NCBI GenBank assembly: GCA_002077045.2 | Contig: KZ111141.1 | Coordinates: 1,264,109 to 1,328,108 of the forward strand | Source of the DNA: Rachicladosporium sp. CCFEE 5018 | Lineage: Eukaryota; Ascomycota; Dothideomycetes; Cladosporiales; Cladosporiaceae | Reading direction: 5' to 3' | DNA length: 64,000 nt | Shown here: piece by piece, positions 18,929 to 29,088 of the stretch | How positions within the stretch are numbered: the stretch's first letter is position 1 | Layout: each line of letters starts with the position of its first letter | Program-made: the position numbers and the translations under genes | Notes under the pieces: generated by a model | Databases searched by the model: none | The model's input: the letters and a program-made list of their open reading frames with translations, nothing else | What the model was told of the DNA's origin: nothing

Positions 18929-19624
18929 TTATGTTGGACCCACAGCAGCTTTCAATGCTGCGATCTCAGCGGCATTCGCCAAGTCTGAGTCGTCCAGTAT
19001 GGCGGAAGAGTGCACAGCCTTGACGCCCGTCGTCGCTACAATGCCTATCACATTACTCGACCGCAAGCCGCCGCCCGCGATGATGTTCAGACTTCCTTCT
19101 GCTCGCGAGACCAAATCATGGAGGATGTTTGTGCCTTCTACCGCCGTAGTTGCTCCACCGGAAGTCAGCACCGAGGTGCAGCCCGCCTGGACAACGTCGT
19201 CAAGAGCCGCCATCCTATGGGTGATCTCATCGAAAGCTCGATGGAAGGTGCAAGGCAGTGGAGCCGCGAGCACGACAAGGTTGCGAGTTCGAACAACATC
19301 GCCGATATAGTCCTCATCCACATCCGTGGTGAGTATGCCGAAGACGAAGCCATCGACCAGTGGCTTACATCTCGCCACATCTGCAACCATCTGCGAGTAC
19401 TCTGCGAGGGAGTATACGAAATCGCCGCCTCGAGGCCGGATCATGACAAAGAGTTGTATGCCATGCTTGCGACAAAGTGAGCTCGCCGCGAAGACTGTGT
19501 CGGGAGACGGCGTGACTCCTCCAGAAGACCGGTCATCGCAGAGCTCGATGCGATCTGCCCCAGCCTCGCAGGCTATCCTGACTGCCTCCAGGTTAAAGCA
19601 CGCGATCTCGAGCAGTGTCATCAT
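18929..19624 (-). CDS. CutC-family protein (copper homeostasis), copy A
   Basis: TIM-barrel protein of the CutC family, historically linked to copper handling in bacteria; the true activity is not settled. The start at 19624 (MMTLLEIACFNLEAVRIACE) matches the family N-terminus and gives 231 residues without an intron. Conserved blocks are GADRIELCDDRSSGGVTPS, FVMIRPRGGDFVYS, CTFHRAFDEI, SVLTSGG and IIAGGGLRSSNV. All are intact. The upstream open frame to 19789 is probably untranslated. The gene is divergent from the methyltransferase gene across about 294 bp. Copy B differs mainly in the first 120 residues, while the C-terminal half is almost identical. Confidence 0.9.
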   Translation of the reverse strand: MMTLLEIACFNLEAVRIACEAGADRIELCDDRSSGGVTPSPDTVFAASSLCRKHGIQLFVMIRPRGGDFVYSLAEYSQMVADVARCKPLVDGFVFGILTTDVDEDYIGDVVRTRNLVVLAAPLPCTFHRAFDEITHRMAALDDVVQAGCTSVLTSGGATTAVEGTNILHDLVSRAEGSLNIIAGGGLRSSNVIGIVATTGVKAVHSSAILDDSDLANAAEIAALKAAVGPT

Positions 19625-19918
19625 GTTGACTGCGTAACATGCAGGCCTGCTGCGATGGACTCTATGAGACGCGTAGAAGCATGAGCAGCGACAATCAAAA
19701 CTGGTTGCGCATTTCAGGCCGTTCAGAGCGACGTAGCAACAAAGGTAGGGCAGTCGTTGCGTGGAAATTGTCGTCTGGAAAGTGCCCATATAATTCGTAA
19801 GTACGCTAACGCAGAAGTGACAGTTTGACGGACAGACTTTTCACGTTGTGTTAAACAATCCTGATGCAGCAAGTACGATTTGGCAATGTTTCAGACAGTA
19901 CGCCAACGCGACTCCCAG

Positions 19919-20664
19919 ATGGGTGCTGACGAGGAGGGCAGAGCGCTCGCTACGCCCGAATATTGGAACAGTCGATACGAGAAGTCTGCCAGCGATCAGC
20001 CAACTCACGAATGGTTCCGCTCCTTCGAAGCCCTTGAGCCATTCCTGCGTCCAAATCTCTACAATGCGTTCCCGCCGCAGACCAACCCACACATTCTACA
20101 CCTTGGATCCGGCGACAGCGTACGCACTCACCGTCCAATCACTGTAGCAGCAGCACCCAGCTGAGTGCTTCGCAGACTGTTCCAGCCGACTTGGCCAAGC
20201 GCGGGTACAACAACCAGCTATGTGTGGATTTTTCTAAGACAGTCGTGAACCTGATGTCTAAGCGCCATGAGAGCACACCGGGCATCAGCTGGCGATGGGC
20301 AGACGTACGTGACCTCGAAGACGTGCCAACTGAGTCCGTGGACGTCGCGTTCGACAAGGGTACGCTCGACGCGTTCATCCATGGCTCTCCCTGGGATCCG
20401 CCAGAGGAGGTGAAGGACAGTACAGGGCGTTATATGCAAGCGGTAGGTCACCGTTTCGTTTCGTGAGTAGACCGAGCAAGGCTGAGGTTCCAACAGGTCC
20501 ACCGTGTGCTCAAGGCCGACGGCGTGTTCCTGTACATCACCTTTCGGCAGCCGCACTTCATTAAGCCTCTGCTCAACGCGGCAGGTCTTTGGGAGATGCA
20601 GATGGAGACCCTCGGGGGTAAGAGCTCGTTTGACTACTTCGCGTTCGTTCTAAAGAAGGCGTGA
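19919..20664 (+). CDS. SAM-dependent methyltransferase (EEF1AKMT4/ECE2-like), copy A
   Basis: Class I methyltransferase similar to the family that includes human EEF1AKMT4, a lysine methyltransferase of elongation factor 1A; the substrate here is unproven. Exons 19919-20119, 20176-20442 and 20497-20664 give 211 residues. Introns are 20120-20175 (GTACGC..CGCAG) and 20443-20496 (GTAGGT..AACAG). The start at 19919 (MGADEEGRALATPEYWNSRY) is preferred because an upstream ATG at 19886 is not kept in copy B. The SAM-binding motif I is HILHLGSGDS. Motif post-I is seen as QLCVDFSKTVV, motif IV as SVDVAFDKGTLDAF, and the C-terminal strand as YFAFVLKKA. Key positions are intact in both copies. Confidence 0.85.
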
Positions 20665-21418
20665 ATGAATTTGTTCGTGACCTCGTCGATAGATTGGGCG
20701 GGATCTGGCTTAGGGAGGCCGGAACCACAGGCTGGAACAACGGACCATAGACTGGACATGAGCCTAGCTAGGATGGCGGGCATGATGTTTTCTATGGAAT
20801 CGGCGGAGTACTCAGGCTCGCACTACTGTATCGCAAAAATGCGCGCCTGCGGCTCGAGTACGGCAAGAGCGATCGAACCTGCCGACGACACTAAAACAGC
20901 AGGAGCACAGGAGATTGCCAGTTATATTATAGTCAATCTTGTATTTCCCGTCTCCACTTTGTAGTAGGGTATTCACATCCTCTCTGCTGCCAGAGATTGC
21001 GCGATCAGTCGTTAAGTAGCTGCGCAAAGTATAGAGAGCACTCCACACGAGTACTGCGCGGCTGCGTGAGCAAGCCTCCCCTCGTCCTGAGGTGGCCGAA
21101 CAGCTTCCAAGGTATTGCTCACTACCTCGCCTCCCAGTAACGGCCCAAAGCAAGTTCACGGCCCGTTCGTCTTCATATGAATGTGCCTCTTTTCCCAACG
21201 CTTACTAGTTTTGTCGCTCATGAGACGCATGTTCTCTCCACGTGAGCGCGTACCTGGTTCGTGTTTCATGTCTCAGAGCTCCGCTCGGCGTTTCAGCTTG
21301 ATCGTGTAGGGCTGAGGTAAGTGAGATCCTTTGATGTAGCAGCAGCAAACGCCATCATTCCCTTCTCTTCTTAACACCGTCATCAACTCCGCGCATCTCC
21401 TCCGAACAGCTCGCGAGC
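20665..21418. other. Intergenic, methyltransferase to DUF1772-like gene, copy A
   Basis: A 754-bp spacer holding the methyltransferase 3' end and the promoter of the next gene. The final ~70 bp before the ATG are pyrimidine-rich. Copy B has about 52 extra bases in the corresponding spacer (near 49078-49129). No gene was recognised. Confidence 0.4.
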
Positions 21419-22093
21419 ATGTCTTCCACTGGCCCCTCTGGACCATACGTCTCCGCCATCAAAGGCCTTTCCCTGGCCTCCACCTTCACCGTGCTCGGGA
21501 GTCTCTACACCCTCTCCTCCGCCACCATCCCAGGCATCGTCTCGACACTGTCCCAAGACTCCACTTCCGCCGCCCAGTCCGCAGCGCAGCAATTCGCCAT
21601 CGCCCAGCGCGCCACCAAGACCTCCACTTTCCCTACAGAGTTCATTGCCATCTTCGGCCTTGGCTTCCTCAGCTATAATAGCTACACCACTCCACTGGCC
21701 ATTGTCAATGGCGGCGCCTTTGCAAAGTGGAAGCTCTATCTCCTCGCCTCTCTCGCAATGTTCAGCGTCATCCCCTTGCACATCACCCTCCTGACGCCCA
21801 TCGAGGACAAGCTCCTCGCGTTGGCCGACGCACCACCACACAAGCCCAGCGCTGAACCAGCACTAGAGCACTCATCGACGAGCGCATTCAACTTGCAGGT
21901 TCCTAGCGGCGAGAGGCCGGCCATCACGCCCATCGAGGAGTTCGAGCCATATGAGGACAGTCCGTTCAGTACGGATGAGTACGAGAGGGAGAAGGTCCGG
22001 AGGATGTTGGTGAGCTGGAGTGGGCGGAACGCTGTCAGGAGGGTGGGCGTGGCGCTTTCGGGAATACTGGGCATGTGGGCTGCACTAGGTTAA
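21419..22093 (+). CDS. Small membrane protein, DUF1772-like, copy A
   Basis: A 224-residue intronless protein with four likely membrane segments, near residues 15-40, 70-95, 100-122 and at the C terminus (VGVALSGILGMWAALG). The order of helices, the GLSLASTFTVLGSLYTL start and the IPLHITLLTPIEDKLLAL segment resemble DUF1772 proteins, a family that includes anthrone oxygenase-like enzymes. The resemblance is moderate. The segment between the third and fourth helices is acidic and contains EEFEPYEDSPFSTDEYER. Copy B differs at about seven residues. An enzyme role cannot be assigned from sequence. Confidence 0.6.
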   Translation: MSSTGPSGPYVSAIKGLSLASTFTVLGSLYTLSSATIPGIVSTLSQDSTSAAQSAAQQFAIAQRATKTSTFPTEFIAIFGLGFLSYNSYTTPLAIVNGGAFAKWKLYLLASLAMFSVIPLHITLLTPIEDKLLALADAPPHKPSAEPALEHSSTSAFNLQVPSGERPAITPIEEFEPYEDSPFSTDEYEREKVRRMLVSWSGRNAVRRVGVALSGILGMWAALG

Positions 22094-22761
22094 TGCGAGA
22101 AGGCGAAGGCAAGGGTGCACATGGACGCAAGGAGGAATTATGTACGCGTCCGCGCGATGCGTTGTCGACGAACTGCTTCATGTTACGGACGGCTTCGGAG
22201 CGTGGGACATTGAGTGTCTCAACGGCACGAAAGTCTTCGTGCGAGGAATGGCGCGAATAAGGCTCATGGCATCTGACTTACTACAGCTCTGAAGCCTGCC
22301 ATCTACGCTGTCTCGAAGCTGAGCATGCGAATCACAGTCTGGACCTGCCTGGCATGCTATCTCTCATTTGCTATGGACAGGACATGGACCGCAACACATC
22401 AGTTCCAGCAAGGCTCACGTCCAGGCATGGAAGGGGTTGTGGGCTACAGTGCTCGTCCGGTGCAGCCGAGCGCTCCACACAGCATTGCTGTTAGTTACGA
22501 GCTAACGATACATACTGCATGATCCACACACCTCCACACACCTATGGGAAGTACTCAAGTCGCTTGATATGCCAGTTGACAACCTGCTCCAAAATAGTAC
22601 TGATCGATCTGGAGCTGTTGAGCGTGAATGACGCCACTGTGCTTCGGCATCAAGTGTGTCCATTCATGGTGATCAGTCATAAGGTAACAAAGTATTCAGT
22701 CCTCTATCCTCTCTTCTGGACACAACTCTCTTTCTTCAATCAAAAGTACCTTTGCAACAAG
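22094..22761. other. Intergenic, DUF1772-like gene to SDR, copy A
   Basis: A 668-bp spacer with the SDR promoter at its right end. Only short shadow frames are seen; no repeat or RNA gene was recognised. Confidence 0.4.
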
Positions 22762-23737
22762 ATGGCACTCCTCAACAAAGCTCAAGATCTCTTTAACGTC
22801 AACGGTCTCGTGGCCGTGATCACGGGAGGCGGATCAGGTCTAGGTTTATACGCCGCTCGAGCACTGGATGCCAATGGTAGATACTTGATAAAGTTTTGAC
22901 CGCACATTACACCCGTTGACGCTTGATGCAGGCGCGAAAGCAGTCTACATCATCGGCCGCCGCCAAGCCACCCTCGATGCCGCCGTCAAAACCGGCGTCA
23001 ACGGCAGCATCAAAGCTATCGTCGGCGACGTCTCCAATAAAGATGACCTCCTCCGCATCGCCTCCCAGATCCGCGAGGAAGTAGGCTACATCAACCTCCT
23101 CTTCGCCAACGCCGGTATTTCAGGCCCTCCCGCTGCCTCTCTGCTTCCTCAATCCGGCCCTCCGGCCTCGATAGCAGAATTTCAACGCCTTCTCCTCGAC
23201 TCCACGATGGAGGATTTCACGCAGACGCTTCACGTGAACAACACGGCAGTGTACTACACCGCGTTGGCATTCTTGGACTTGCTGGATGCGGGGAATAAGA
23301 AGAGGAATTTACCGCAGGATTCACAGATCTTAGTCACTACTAGCATCGCCGGCCTCTCGCGACACCTAGCCTCGAGCTTCGCCTACAGCACCAGCAAAGC
23401 CGCCGCTAATCATCTCGTCAAAATGCTCTCCACCCATTTCTCGCAGTCTGGCTACCACATTCGTGCCAATGTCATAGCGCCGGGGCTGTACCCTTCGGAA
23501 ATGACGCAGAAGTCTACGAGCTCCATGGACAAGTTTCAGGGCGTTGAAGGGCATGAGGACGCGTTTGCAGGGGCGCATGTGATGGCGAAGGAGAAGAGTC
23601 CTGCCGAGAGGACTGGGAGCGAGGAGGATTTCGCGGGGGTGGTGCTGTTCATGTGTAGCAGGGCGGGGGCGTATCTGAACGGGGAGGTGATGGTCACGGA
23701 CGGGGGGAGGATTGGGGTTCATCCAGGGACTTACTGA
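22762..23737 (+). CDS. Short-chain dehydrogenase/reductase, copy A
   Basis: Classical SDR oxidoreductase using NAD(P)H; substrate unknown. Exons 22762-22876 and 22932-23737 give 306 residues. The intron 22877-22931 (GTAGAT..ATGCAG) interrupts the nucleotide-binding fold after LDANG. The cofactor motif is TGGGSGLG near residue 20, the structural motif is FANAGISG, and the catalytic Tyr and Lys lie in YSTSKAAANH, preceded by the Ser of VTTSIAGLSR. The C-terminal segment ends with MVTDGGRIGVHPGTY. All catalytic residues are present. Copy B differs at seven residues, none catalytic. Confidence 0.92.
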
Positions 23738-24003
23738 GGTCATGGAGGAAGCGTAAAAAGATCTCTAGGAGAAGTACAGGATCTGCTTGTATGTAGCCGT
23801 CCATATACTATACAATAGATCCGATCACTCCCTTGTACGCAAGCCATGCAACATATTCAAAGCCTTTGGCTTTGCTTCCTCGAAGTCGAGATCTTGTGTT
23901 CTCGCTAGTCCTCCCATACGGTTCCGGTGCCGAAGGCTTCGTATCGCGTATTTGATCAATTCTGCCTTATTGTCAGGCACACATCCCCTCGAACACATTC
24001 AAA

Positions 24004-25530
24004 TCAGGAACCACCCACCGCCCTCCGCTTGATAAGCTTCCTGAACCCACTCTCCTTCTTCGCCGGCGCCGCAGTCCCACTACTCTCCGGCGTAAACGTA
24101 GGCTGTACATGATGGATCTCATCCTCGGCTTCATAACTCGGTCGAAATGCAGGATGCGTAGTTGCAGGTTCTGGCGGTCCACCCAGTTTCTCTTGCGGCC
24201 CACCAAACCCCGAGGGTCCACCGAAGGCGGAGTCACCAGTCGGTCTATAAGTAGCCGGCCCTGGTACTGGTGGCGGACCGGGGGGAGGAGGCGGGAAGCT
24301 ATCTGTTGCTCCAGTCCTCCCCAGCGGCCGCGGGCTGCGGGAGGGCGCGCGATCCTGGTTGAAGTGCTGAGGTGGGATCTGGGGTGCACCGCTGCGGTTG
24401 TCGCGTTGCTGCTCCCAGTCATTGAGCACGGGGTTGGGATTCTGGTGGCTGCGAGAGGCCTGTAAGCGGGCGAGCTCGGCGTTGCCGCGGTCGAGGGTTG
24501 AGCGATTCTTGGCCTCGGCTGCTGCTGCTTTCTCGGCGTTGTGGCGGGGGAAGCGGGAGTCGACTTCGTTGTTCAAGGTACCGCGGAGGGTTTCACCAAC
24601 GCCCTGGGAAATTCAGTCAGTACGCCAGCGTATATGGAGCAGTGGAATGCGCTTATCGCGAGGAAGATCACTTACGTGCAGACCGATCGCTGCCGATTTC
24701 AGGTTCTCAAGTGTGCTCTTCGGTCGAGAGGAAGAGCCTCCGCCAAAGGACGAGGACCCTCCGCCGAAGCCAAAGCTGGGCTGAGGTGGTGGAGGTGAGG
24801 AGATAGGTGACACAGGATTCTCATCATTCTTCAGCTCCGTCCGACTCGGGTAGCTGAAATTGTGCTTGTATGGACTCGAGCCATCTGCGAACTCTGTGCT
24901 CTTCCTATTAGGGTTTCGCGCAGGAGGTGACATGCGCGGGTCTTGCCATGTGTCGCTCAGTGGAGGGGCAACATTGTGCTGCGCTTGTCGTTGGCTCTCT
25001 GCTATACGTAGACTTTCTTCTCGTCTAGGTCTGTCACCCGGAGCTTCTGCAATTTCCGGATGTTGGGTGTGCGTGGGCTGGGTGTTCTCTTGTTGCTGCC
25101 TGTGGGTCTCGACCTGAACTGTCGTGCCTTTCTTACCTGCGGCGGCGCCCTTATGGACAGTTGTTGTCGTCGTCGTAGTTGTGGTGGTCACCGTGCTCAC
25201 CACTTCTCCCGTGTCGTGATCAAAGACCTCGCCCGTCCGATTGTTCACGTCCAGACTTCGATCCTGTGAAACACCTTCGATCCTGCCATTGTTCTCGATT
25301 GGCTGAATATCCGCCCTCGAGTTGCGCTTCGACGAGGGTCCGTCACTGGAGGCATACGCCGAGTCCGCTGCGATCCCACCGTTGGTGCTAGTCGACCACT
25401 GGTGATTCAGCTTCTGATCCATGGCTGGCGGCGCCAGGTCCTCTTTCTTCCCGCCTCCGAAGAGATGAGACAGGCGTCGTTTCTTCTCCGGTGTTGGAGG
25501 TGATTGGACAGGATTGTTATACGGCGGCAT
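24004..25530 (-). CDS. Disordered hypothetical protein, copy A
   Basis: A 484-residue protein of unknown function. Exon 1 is 25530-24676 and exon 2 is 24603-24004; the intron is 24604-24675 (GTAAGT..TCCCAG). The start MPPYNNPVQSPPTPEKKRR is shared with copy B. The sequence is mostly disordered, with a Thr run (about ten residues) after STV, a FGGGSSSFGGGSSS segment and a Pro-rich stretch (PPPPPGPPPVPG). One conserved patch spans the intron: STLENLKSAAIGLHGVGETL, followed by a helical, charged segment containing HNAEKAAAAEAKN. The basic ESGFRKLIKRR tail ends the protein. Copy B is seven residues longer because of an extra GGPQE-type unit. Conservation between copies supports a real gene. Confidence 0.75.
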
Positions 25531-26639
25531 AGCACGGGTTAGATGAAAGAGATAGATGAGATGGCGCCGTACCGCTTTACTTTCCTGACGAGGCCAATAC
25601 AGTATGAGCCTCAAACTTGGCCAAGACCAACATCCTTCGATGGAGTCGTGGAAGGGTGACGTAGGAACTCCCCACCGATCGGTACGCCACGAACCGGCTA
25701 GGTCACTTCACATGTACGAGGCTCGGTATCTTTCGCTGTTACAGTATATAGGATAGAAAGCAGCATCTTGTCAGGAGCACGGTGTGTAGTCGACGTCTGA
25801 TGCAGAACGTGAAACGGCTAGTGCTGGTCGTTGGCCATCACTGTCTTTCACAGGACTTCTTCGGGTTTACCGCATCAGAGTATTGCTGGATCCGTGGGGC
25901 TACGGACAGTACGACTTCTCAGTTGCGGACAGTACATAGTTGCGCTAGGCGCGGCACGTACCGCGGCCCGCGCGTGTCCCACAGCGACGACGAGGCCTCT
26001 TTCGAGCGGCGTTCAATCTGCAGCAGTGGGGGCCGCTTCACAACGAGTTGATGCCCCTGCCTCGAGCTCTTGGAATTAGATAGTTGGTCGGGTGCAGGTG
26101 TAACGCAGGCAGAGATACGCAAAGGAGAGACAGTGTCACCTACTTCACTTCCGCAGCCCAAAACGCCACCTGCTGTCCGTAGCTGAGAAGTGCTACTGTC
26201 CGTAGCCCCACCGGGTCACCATGCCTGGAGCTCGGCATCTTCTATGGCAATCGCAAGAATCTCGAGCAACGTCTGGTACGGGGCACAACAACGCGAAGTC
26301 GACGAACGCACCATGCGATATGCCAACGGTTCGTTGTTGTCTGTCCGTTCCATCCTGGAGTTGTCTGGGCTTACCGCTTTGGAGCATTGCTTTCTCGGAT
26401 ATTTTCTAAGCTGCCGGTGTCAGAGCAGGGTGGATCCACAGCCACACGTTTGCCCGCTTGAGGCGGGTGTTTGCGCCGCACTGGAAGACATGGCTTCACA
26501 TCAGAACTACATCTATCCGGAGGTTCGATCACGAAAGAAGTCGTCAGATCTGCTCCGGGCCAGTGACAAGCGACTTGGGCGGCATCCGCTCGTGATCGTT
26601 TGTATATATATGTCCATGAGAATATATTCATTGTCCTTC
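25531..26639. other. Intergenic, disordered-protein gene to tRNA-Ser, copy A
   Basis: This 1.1-kb region contains the promoter of the minus-strand gene at its left, the inverted-repeat element at 25894-26212 and the tRNA upstream region at its right. The tRNA is preceded by a TATA-like run (GTATATATATG, about 26601-26611). Copy B is about 500 bp shorter here. Confidence 0.55.
25894..26212. mobile_element. MITE-like element with 39-bp terminal inverted repeats, copy A only
   Basis: A 319-bp segment bounded by inverted repeats at 25894-25932 and 26174-26212. The left repeat begins GTGGGGCTACGGACAGTA; the right one reads the same on the opposite strand, and the two differ at only a few of 39 positions. 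The inside has no coding capacity. Copy B lacks the whole segment. A clear target-site duplication was not found, so the superfamily is unassigned. A non-autonomous DNA transposon is the simplest reading; a hairpin of other origin is possible. Confidence 0.72.
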
Positions 26640-26761
26640 GGCACTTTGGCGGAGTGGTTAACGCGCTGGCCTGCTATCCTACATGCGTAGTAAGCAGCTC
26701 TTCTATGGATATTAGATAGCCAGTTCCCTCGGGAGCGAGTGTTCGAATCACTCAGGTGTCG
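26640..26761 (+). tRNA. tRNA-Ser(GCT) with intron, copy A
   Basis: Class II serine tRNA reading AGC/AGU codons. The acceptor stem GGCACTT pairs with AGGTGTC near 26754-26760, and G at 26761 is the discriminator. The D arm is GCGGAGTGGTTAACGC. The anticodon stem CTGGC (26666-26670) pairs with GCCAG (26719-26723). The anticodon GCT is at 26673-26675. A 41-nt intron (26677-26717) sits one base after the anticodon, the canonical place. A long variable arm (CCCTCGGG) and the T arm GAGTGTTCGAATCACTC complete the fold. A TATA-like run lies upstream and T-rich terminators downstream. Copy B is identical. Confidence 0.95.
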
Positions 26762-27152
26762 TTATTGTTTTGTCGTTTTGCTTTGCAATGGAGGTGGAGT
26801 GGGCGCAGAGAGGAGATGTAACGAAATGGGGATTGGTCGCTGTTCTGCCCTGTGACGAAACGCCCGCCTGAACTCCATGGAACGCGAGCATCGGTAGGCT
26901 TGCACCGGTGTTCGAATCTCTTAGGTGTCGCTGATCCTTTTGTCCTTTTGATGGGACGTAGGTCCTGTTCGTTGCAGGTGAGGACTGAGAGATGTGGCAA
27001 ATTGCACAGGCACGAAAGCCCCCGGAGTTGGGGAAGCGTTGCAACGTCTAGCTCACCAGGACCGAGCAGCATGACTGGTGGAAGGAGATTCAAGATTTTC
27101 ATTTATCTCTGTAGAAGACTGTCCCTGTCATGGGTGTGCCTACTCTCGAGTC
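26762..27152. other. Intergenic, tRNA-Ser to DUF1295, copy A
   Basis: A 391-bp spacer. It contains a degenerate tRNA 3' segment at 26906-26930 and the DUF1295 3' untranslated region. The part next to the DUF1295 stop is among the most diverged between copies A and B. Confidence 0.5.
26906..26930 (+). pseudogene. tRNA 3'-end relic, copy A
   Basis: The segment reads like the T arm and acceptor end of the tRNA-Ser just upstream: a GTTCGAATC T-loop core followed by AGGTGTCG. The resemblance continues into the flanking T-rich terminator (CTTTTGTCCTTTTG). No matching 5' half is visible, so it is probably a decayed tandem tRNA copy or fragment. Confidence 0.5.
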
Positions 27153-28193
27153 TCACAACTTCGGGACGAACATCGGGGTGTTCTTCTTCCACTCTTGGTA
27201 GTCCTTCCGGTCACCGTACCTCTTGTCGTACTTGTTCTCGCTCAGCGGGATGCCAGAAACCTAGATTGTAGTCAGTATCGACCGCCAGCTATCACACGAC
27301 CATCAATGACTCACCTTAAGCAACAAGAACGTCACAAACGCCGGGCTGACACCTGCCATAGCCAACGCGCCGACCTTTCCGGCCAGTCCTCCGCTGAATC
27401 CCATGCCAGCCTGTCCAACGCTAGTCAACATCACGCCAGCAGCAGTCGTAGCAATGCCAGTCCACAACGTGCTCTCGCCGAAGTAGTTCGGGTGCCGGCT
27501 CTTGCTCCAAAGTCCCCTGGTCAGGAAGTCCTCGCTGTGCTTCTTCGCCTTCTTCTCCTTCAGCCATTGAGTCTTCTGCCTGTCAGCCGTAGCCTCGAAC
27601 GCGATGCCGCCGATGTAAAGTGCAATGCCAATGATGTCCGTGATCGTGAAGAATGGTAGAGCTGCGAGCGCAGTAGCGGGGATCGAGTTTAGTGCGAGTA
27701 CGGGCATCAGGCAGAGCGATACCCATGTCGCTTGCGCGACGAAGGCGCCGAAGAACTTGGGCGGAGAGCCACGGATGTTGTCGAAGCGAGAGTCCTTGCC
27801 GTCGTCTGCTGTGATGCGGCCGAAGAGGAAGCTTCCCAGTCTCACAGCCCAGAACGTCACAGCTGCGCTGAGCACGACTTGTCGCCAGTTCCATGCATTC
27901 AAGCCACCTTTGCTCGTCAAGCTAGAGAGCAGACTCGGGTATGCTGGCGCGGTGGCTGCGGTCAATGCGGCATAGCGAGCGCGTAGTGTGGGCAGGTAGA
28001 GCGATAGTGCTGTGCATGAGATGTAGGTCAAGCTGCCGGAGAGATCGTAGAATCGCTCCGTTTGCAGCAGGATCGAGGGAATGGCTGCCGCAGCTTGAAT
28101 GCCAAAGGCAAGTCCTATGCTGGGTACGAGGGTGCGGAGGAATGGGTTTCGGTAGGCGGTTATATTGAGGAGGGTGTGCACGAGGGATGACAT
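27153..28193 (-). CDS. DUF1295 membrane protein (steroid 5-alpha-reductase-like), copy A
   Basis: Integral membrane protein of the DUF1295 / steroid 5-alpha-reductase-like group; probably an NADPH-dependent reductase in the endoplasmic reticulum, substrate unknown. Exon 1 is 28193-27315 and exon 2 is 27260-27153, giving 328 residues. The intron 27261-27314 has GTGAGT and CTAG borders. The family signature is KSRHPNYFGE in the C-terminal third, after a DRQKTQWLKEKK segment. About six to seven hydrophobic segments are visible. The last exon adds VSGIPLSENKYDKRYGD and ends PMFVPKL, typical for fungal members. Copy B differs at about five residues and has the same intron. Confidence 0.9.
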
Positions 28194-29088
28194 GGTGGGT
28201 GGTATCGGGATGAGGATGAAGAGGAATGAATTGAGCTGAAAGGAAAGGGGGACGATGGATACTTGCGGTTTCTCTCACTCGCATTCACATGCTTACAGCT
28301 CGCAGTCCTAACTGCATTGGAATGACAGACAGAGAGCTTTGGCTGTGACGACATTGAACTCTCGGGTTCTTCGGAACCGGAGACAAGTCCATCCTGGCCG
28401 TGCCTGGCCAAGCATCGTCAATATCGTGTTGTTTGCCGTCGGCGACATCAAATGTCCGTCCAGGGTTCGTCTCTCTCCGAGTACACCTACCGGCATTCAG
28501 CTCCATCTTCGCCTGTCATCTCGCCTCCGTCCAGCGGACTGACCATGGCGAATGCTAAGTTTACGAGAGGGAAATGTGATTCTGGAGACGTGATGCTGAG
28601 CCTCGAGTGCAGATTTGTGAGCTTTCTTGCCGCACCTGAGATGGCTAACGAGTCCCGCAAGTGAGCAGGGAAGGCGTCTCTCGTGTGCGGGATCAGAGTC
28701 ATGCCATACTGACCAACGATCCCTGGAGTGCCCGAACAAGTCTATCGAGAGGACCCAGCTAGGGAAGATGCAGTCTGTTTTCGCGATCAGTACTTTGCGA
28801 ACTCTTCTTACTGCAATGCGGTTGCTCCACGAACAGATTACATTGGTGAGGTCCTGCGAAAAGTATGTAGTCGGAATATGAGGACGCTGTCCTCGAGAGG
28901 CTAGCGACGAATTATTGGGATGGCATTTCGTCTGATGCAAATGCGTCCCCAAGCGTGTTGGACCCAGGTAGGCTTTTAAGTCACTGCCGTCCGAATCTCT
29001 CAAGTTCTCTTTGTTATTCTACAGACTCACAGCATCGAGGGATCTACTGGTGACCGCGACCGTACCGATATAGCGCACACACTTTACG
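28194..29088. other. Divergent intergenic, DUF1295 to F-box locus 1, copy A
   Basis: An 895-bp spacer with promoters for DUF1295 (minus) and the F-box locus (plus). The part at about 28285-28506 is nearly unchanged between copies and contains an identical 73-codon minus-strand frame. It is listed as a finding rather than as a gene. Confidence 0.45.
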
